DNA of 64,000 nucleotides from Ptiloglossa arizonensis (lineage: Eukaryota > Arthropoda > Insecta > Hymenoptera > Colletidae): NCBI RefSeq assembly GCF_051014685.1, contig NW_027478852.1, positions 124,001 to 188,000 on the forward strand, given 5' to 3'. Of this stretch, positions 61,026-64,000 are shown one piece after another. Position 1 is the first letter of the stretch, and each line of letters opens with the position of its first letter. Below the pieces are notes generated by a model. The model searched no databases and was not told where the DNA came from. It saw only the letters and a list, made by a program, of their open reading frames with translations. Made by a program: the position numbers and the translations under genes.

Positions 61026-63857
61026 TAGGCCGTTCTAGTCATTCGTTTCGAGCTTCAGAGCTGCGAAAATTTTGAGTTTCTCAAGCGTTTCTTACCTCCA
61101 AACTGCCATATCTCGCGAACGGATTGACCAATCCGCAAAATTTCTGTTGCTTCTGAAAGTAGAAACTCCCCCGATTACAACGGTATGCGCACTTTTCCCC
61201 TGGGCAGTTCTAGTTATTCGTTTCGAGCATCGGAACTGCGAAAATTTTGAGTTTCTAAAGCGTTTCTTATCTCCAAACTGCCATATCTCGCGAACGGATT
61301 GATCAATCCGCAAAATTTCTGTTGCATCTGAAAGTAGAAACTCGCCCGATTACAACGGTGGGTGTAGTTTTCCCCTAGGCCGTCCTAGTTATTCGTTTCG
61401 AGCATCAGAACTGCGAAAATTTTGAGTTTCTCAAGCGTTTCTTACCTCCAAACTGCCACATCTCGCGAACGGATTGACCAATCCGCAAAATTTCTGTTGC
61501 ATTTGAAAGTACAAACTCGCCCGATTACAACGGTATGCGCACTTTTCCCCTGGGCCGTTCTAGTTATTCGTTTCGAGCATCGGAACTGCGAAAATTTTGA
61601 GATTCTAAAGCGTTTCTTATCTCCAAACTGCCATATCTCGCGAACGGATTGATCAATCCGCAAAATTTCTGTTGCATCTGAAAGTAGAAACTCGCCCGAT
61701 TACAACGGTTCGCGCACTTTTCCCCTGGGCCGTTCTAGTTATTCGTTTCGAGCATCGGAACTGCGAAAATTTTGAGTTTCTAAAGCGTTTCTTATCTCCA
61801 AACTGCCATATCTCGCGAACGGATTGATCAATCCGCAAAATTTCTGTTGCATCTGAAAGTAGAAACTCGCCCGATTACAACGGTGGGTGTAGTTTTCCCC
61901 TAGGCCGTTCTAGTTATTCGTTTCGAGCATCAGAACTGCGAAAATTTTGAGTTCCTCAAGCGTTTCTTACCTCCAAACTGCCATATCTCGCGAACGGATT
62001 GACCAATCCGCAAAATTTCTGTTGCATCTGAAAGTAGAAACTCGCCCGATTACAACGGTGGGTGTAGTTTTCCCCTAGGCCGTTCTAGTTATTTGTTTCG
62101 AGCATCAGCACTGCGAAAATTTTGAGTTTCTCAAGCGTTTCTTACATCCAAACGGCCATATCTCGCGAACGGATTGACCAATCCGCATGATTTCTGTTGC
62201 ATCTGAAAGTAGAAACTCGCCCGATTACAACGGTATGCGCACTTTTCCCCTAGGCCGTTCTAGTTATTCGTTTCGAGCATCAGAACTGCGAAAATTTTGA
62301 GTTTCTCAAGCGTTTCTTACATCCAAACGGCCATATCTCGCGAACGGATTGACCAATCCGCATGATTTCTGTTGCATCTGAAAGTAGAAACTCGCCCGAT
62401 TACAACGGTATGCGTACTTTTCCCCTAGGCCGTTCTAGATATTCGTTTCGAGCATCGGAACTGCGAGAATTTTGAGTTTCTAAAGCGTTTCTTACCTCCA
62501 AACTGCCACATCTCGCGAACGGATTGACCAATCCGCAAAATTTCTGTTGCGTTTGAAAGTACAAACTCGCCCGATTAAAACGGTATGCGCACTTTTCCTC
62601 TGGGCCGTTCTAGTTATTCGTTTCGAGCATCAGAACTGCGAAAATTTTGAGTTTCTAAAGCGTTTCTTATCTCCAAACTTCCATGTCTCGCGAGCGGATT
62701 GATCAATCCGCAAAATTTCTGTTGCATCTGAAAGTAGAAACTCGCCCGATTACAACGGTAGGTGTAGTTTTCCCCTAGGCCGTTCTAGTTATTCGTTTCG
62801 AGCATCAGAACTGCGAAAATTTTGAGTTCCTCAAGCGTTTCTTACCTCCAAACTGCCATATCACGCGAACGGATTGACCAATCCGCAAAATTTCTGTTGC
62901 ATCTGAAAGTAGAAACTCGCCCGATTACAACGGTGGGTGTAGTTTTCCCCTAGACCGTTCTGGTTATTCGTTTCGAGCATCAGAACTGCGAAAATTTTGA
63001 TTTCCTCAAGCGTTTCTTACCTCCAAACTGCCATATCTCGCGAACGGATTGACCAATCCGCAAAATTTCTGTTGCATCTGAAAGTAGAAACTCGCCCGAT
63101 TACAACGGTGGGTGTATTTTTCCCCTAGGCCGTTCTAGTTATTTGTTTCGAGCATCAGCACTGCGAAAATTTTGAGTTTCTCAAGCGTTTCTTACATCCA
63201 AACGGCCATATCTCGCGAACGGATTGACCAATCCGCATGATTTCTGTTGCATCTGAAAGTAGAAACTCGCCCGATTACAACGGTATGCGTACTTCTCCCC
63301 TAGGCCGTTCTAGTCATTCGTTTCGAGCATCAGAACTGCGAAAATTTTGAGTTTCTCAAGCGTTTCTTACCTCCAAACTGCCACATCTCGCGAACGGATT
63401 GACCAATCCGCAAAATTTCTGTTGCGTTTGAAAGTAGAAACTCGCCCGATTACAACGGTATGCGCACTTTTCCCCTGGGCCGTTCTAGTTATTCGTTTCG
63501 AGAATCAGAACTGCGAAAATTTTGAGTTCCTCAAGCGTTTCTTACCTCCAAACTGCCATATCTCGCGAACGGATTGACCAATCCGCAAAATTTCTGTTGC
63601 ATCTGAAAGTAGAAACTCGCCCGATTACAACGGTGGGTGTAGTTTTCCCCTAGGCCGTTCTAGTTATTTGTTTCGAGCATCTGCACTGCGAAAATTTTGA
63701 GTTTCTCAAGCGTTTCTTACCTCCAAACTGCCATATCTCGCGAACGGATTGAACAATCCGCAAAATTTCTGTTGCTTCTGAAAGTAGAAACTCGCCCGAT
63801 TACAACGGTATGCGCACTTTTCCCCTAGGCCGTTCTAGATATTCGTTTCGAGCATCA

Positions 63858-64000
63858 GAACTGCGAAAATTTTGAGTTTCCCAAGCGTTTCTTACATCCA
63901 AACGGCTATATCTCGCGAACGGATTGACCAATCCGCATAATTTCTGTTGCATCTGAAAGTAGAAACTCGCCCGATTGCAACGGTATGTGTAGTTTTCCCC
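63858..64000 (+). repeat. Partial monomer at the window edge
   Basis: This is the first 143 bp of a monomer, cut by the window end just after 'agttttcccc'. It carries the private 'gtttcccaagcg' variant also seen at about 60,900. The array therefore continues beyond the window. Confidence 0.95.

Larger units (their letters stand above)
1..64000 (+). repeat. 175-bp satellite array filling the window
   Basis: The sequence is a continuous head-to-tail array of a 175-bp monomer. Landmark words recur once per monomer in fixed order: 'gaactgcgaaaattttgag', 'gtttctta', 'ccaaactgcc', 'tctcgcgaacgg', 'ccaatccgc', 'ctgaaagtagaaactcg', 'ttattcgtttcgag'. Monomer starts (the g of gaactg) fall at 2, 177, 352 and so on, and the phase is kept to the last base once three kinds of 1-bp indel are counted. 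This gives 365 full monomers plus 143 bp. No monomer is inverted, and no unique stretch or mobile element interrupts the array. Single-base variants define monomer classes that recur in long ordered blocks, which is higher-order repeat structure. The array edges are outside the window. The monomer was not recognised as a named satellite. Confidence 0.98.
53183..64000 (+). repeat. Domain III of the array: all monomers 175 bp
   Basis: Every monomer from here to the window end keeps exact 175-bp phase. The 'cccccaggccttt' classes and the 174-bp class are absent. The monomers are closer to the consensus and are arranged in phrases with a 9-monomer (1,575 bp) period around 55.5-58.6 kb, followed by 59-64 kb where short segments recur at 875, 2,100, 2,800 and 2,975 bp. 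The first kilobase still contains combinations typical of domain II, so the boundary is approximate. Confidence 0.65.

Noticed and set aside
1..64000. CRISPR array
   Set aside because: There are no short direct repeats separated by unique spacers. The whole 175-bp unit repeats, and no cas genes are present.
1..64000. Assignment to a named centromeric satellite or organism
   Set aside because: The length resembles several plant and animal satellites, but I do not recognise the monomer sequence. Length alone is not evidence.
1..64000. Transposable element or gene hidden in the array
   Set aside because: Monomer phase is continuous from first to last base, so there is no room for an insertion. 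I saw no terminal repeats or target-site duplications.

Overview
The whole window is one uninterrupted, head-to-tail satellite DNA array. I see no gene, RNA gene, transposon, CRISPR array or unique sequence. The basic monomer is 175 bp. Phase arithmetic from end to end gives 1 base of a preceding monomer, 365 complete monomers, and 143 bp of a 366th. All monomers have the same orientation. A hand-built consensus is about 45% G+C and carries 13 CpG sites, against about 8.4 expected from its base composition.

Long homogeneous arrays with a near-nucleosomal monomer and higher-order structure are typical of eukaryotic (peri)centromeric or heterochromatic satellites. The window therefore suggests a nuclear chromosome of a plant or animal. 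I do not recognise the monomer as a named family and cannot name the organism. A centromeric role is inference only.

The information lies in how variant monomers are ordered. Domain I (about 1-17.2 kb) carries a private monomer class with 'tttctatttattcg'. Domain II (about 17.2-53.2 kb) carries the related 'tttctagttattcg' class and a dense set of large, nearly identical duplications: about 26.4-33.3 kb recurs at 34.1-41.7 kb, 36,361-42,830 is repeated in tandem at 42,831-49,300, and 47,615-49,888 is repeated in tandem at 49,889-52,162. Domain III (about 53.2-64.0 kb) lacks both classes and all length variants, and contains a 9-monomer (1,575 bp) higher-order repeat.

Only three kinds of indel were found in about 366 monomers: a 1-bp deletion shared by 18 monomers, another shared by 3, and a 1-bp insertion shared by 2. 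Each kind looks like one event later copied by segmental duplication, so the array behaves as a record of successive unequal exchanges. Several monomers are visible chimeras at exchange junctions.

Each monomer also has a compact dyad-rich segment (TCGCGA, then a 16-bp near-palindrome, then an AAAATTT tract) and a weak CENP-B-box-like sequence on the minus strand. Open reading frames of 61-117 codons recur throughout on both strands. They are by-products of the repeat and are not annotated as genes.
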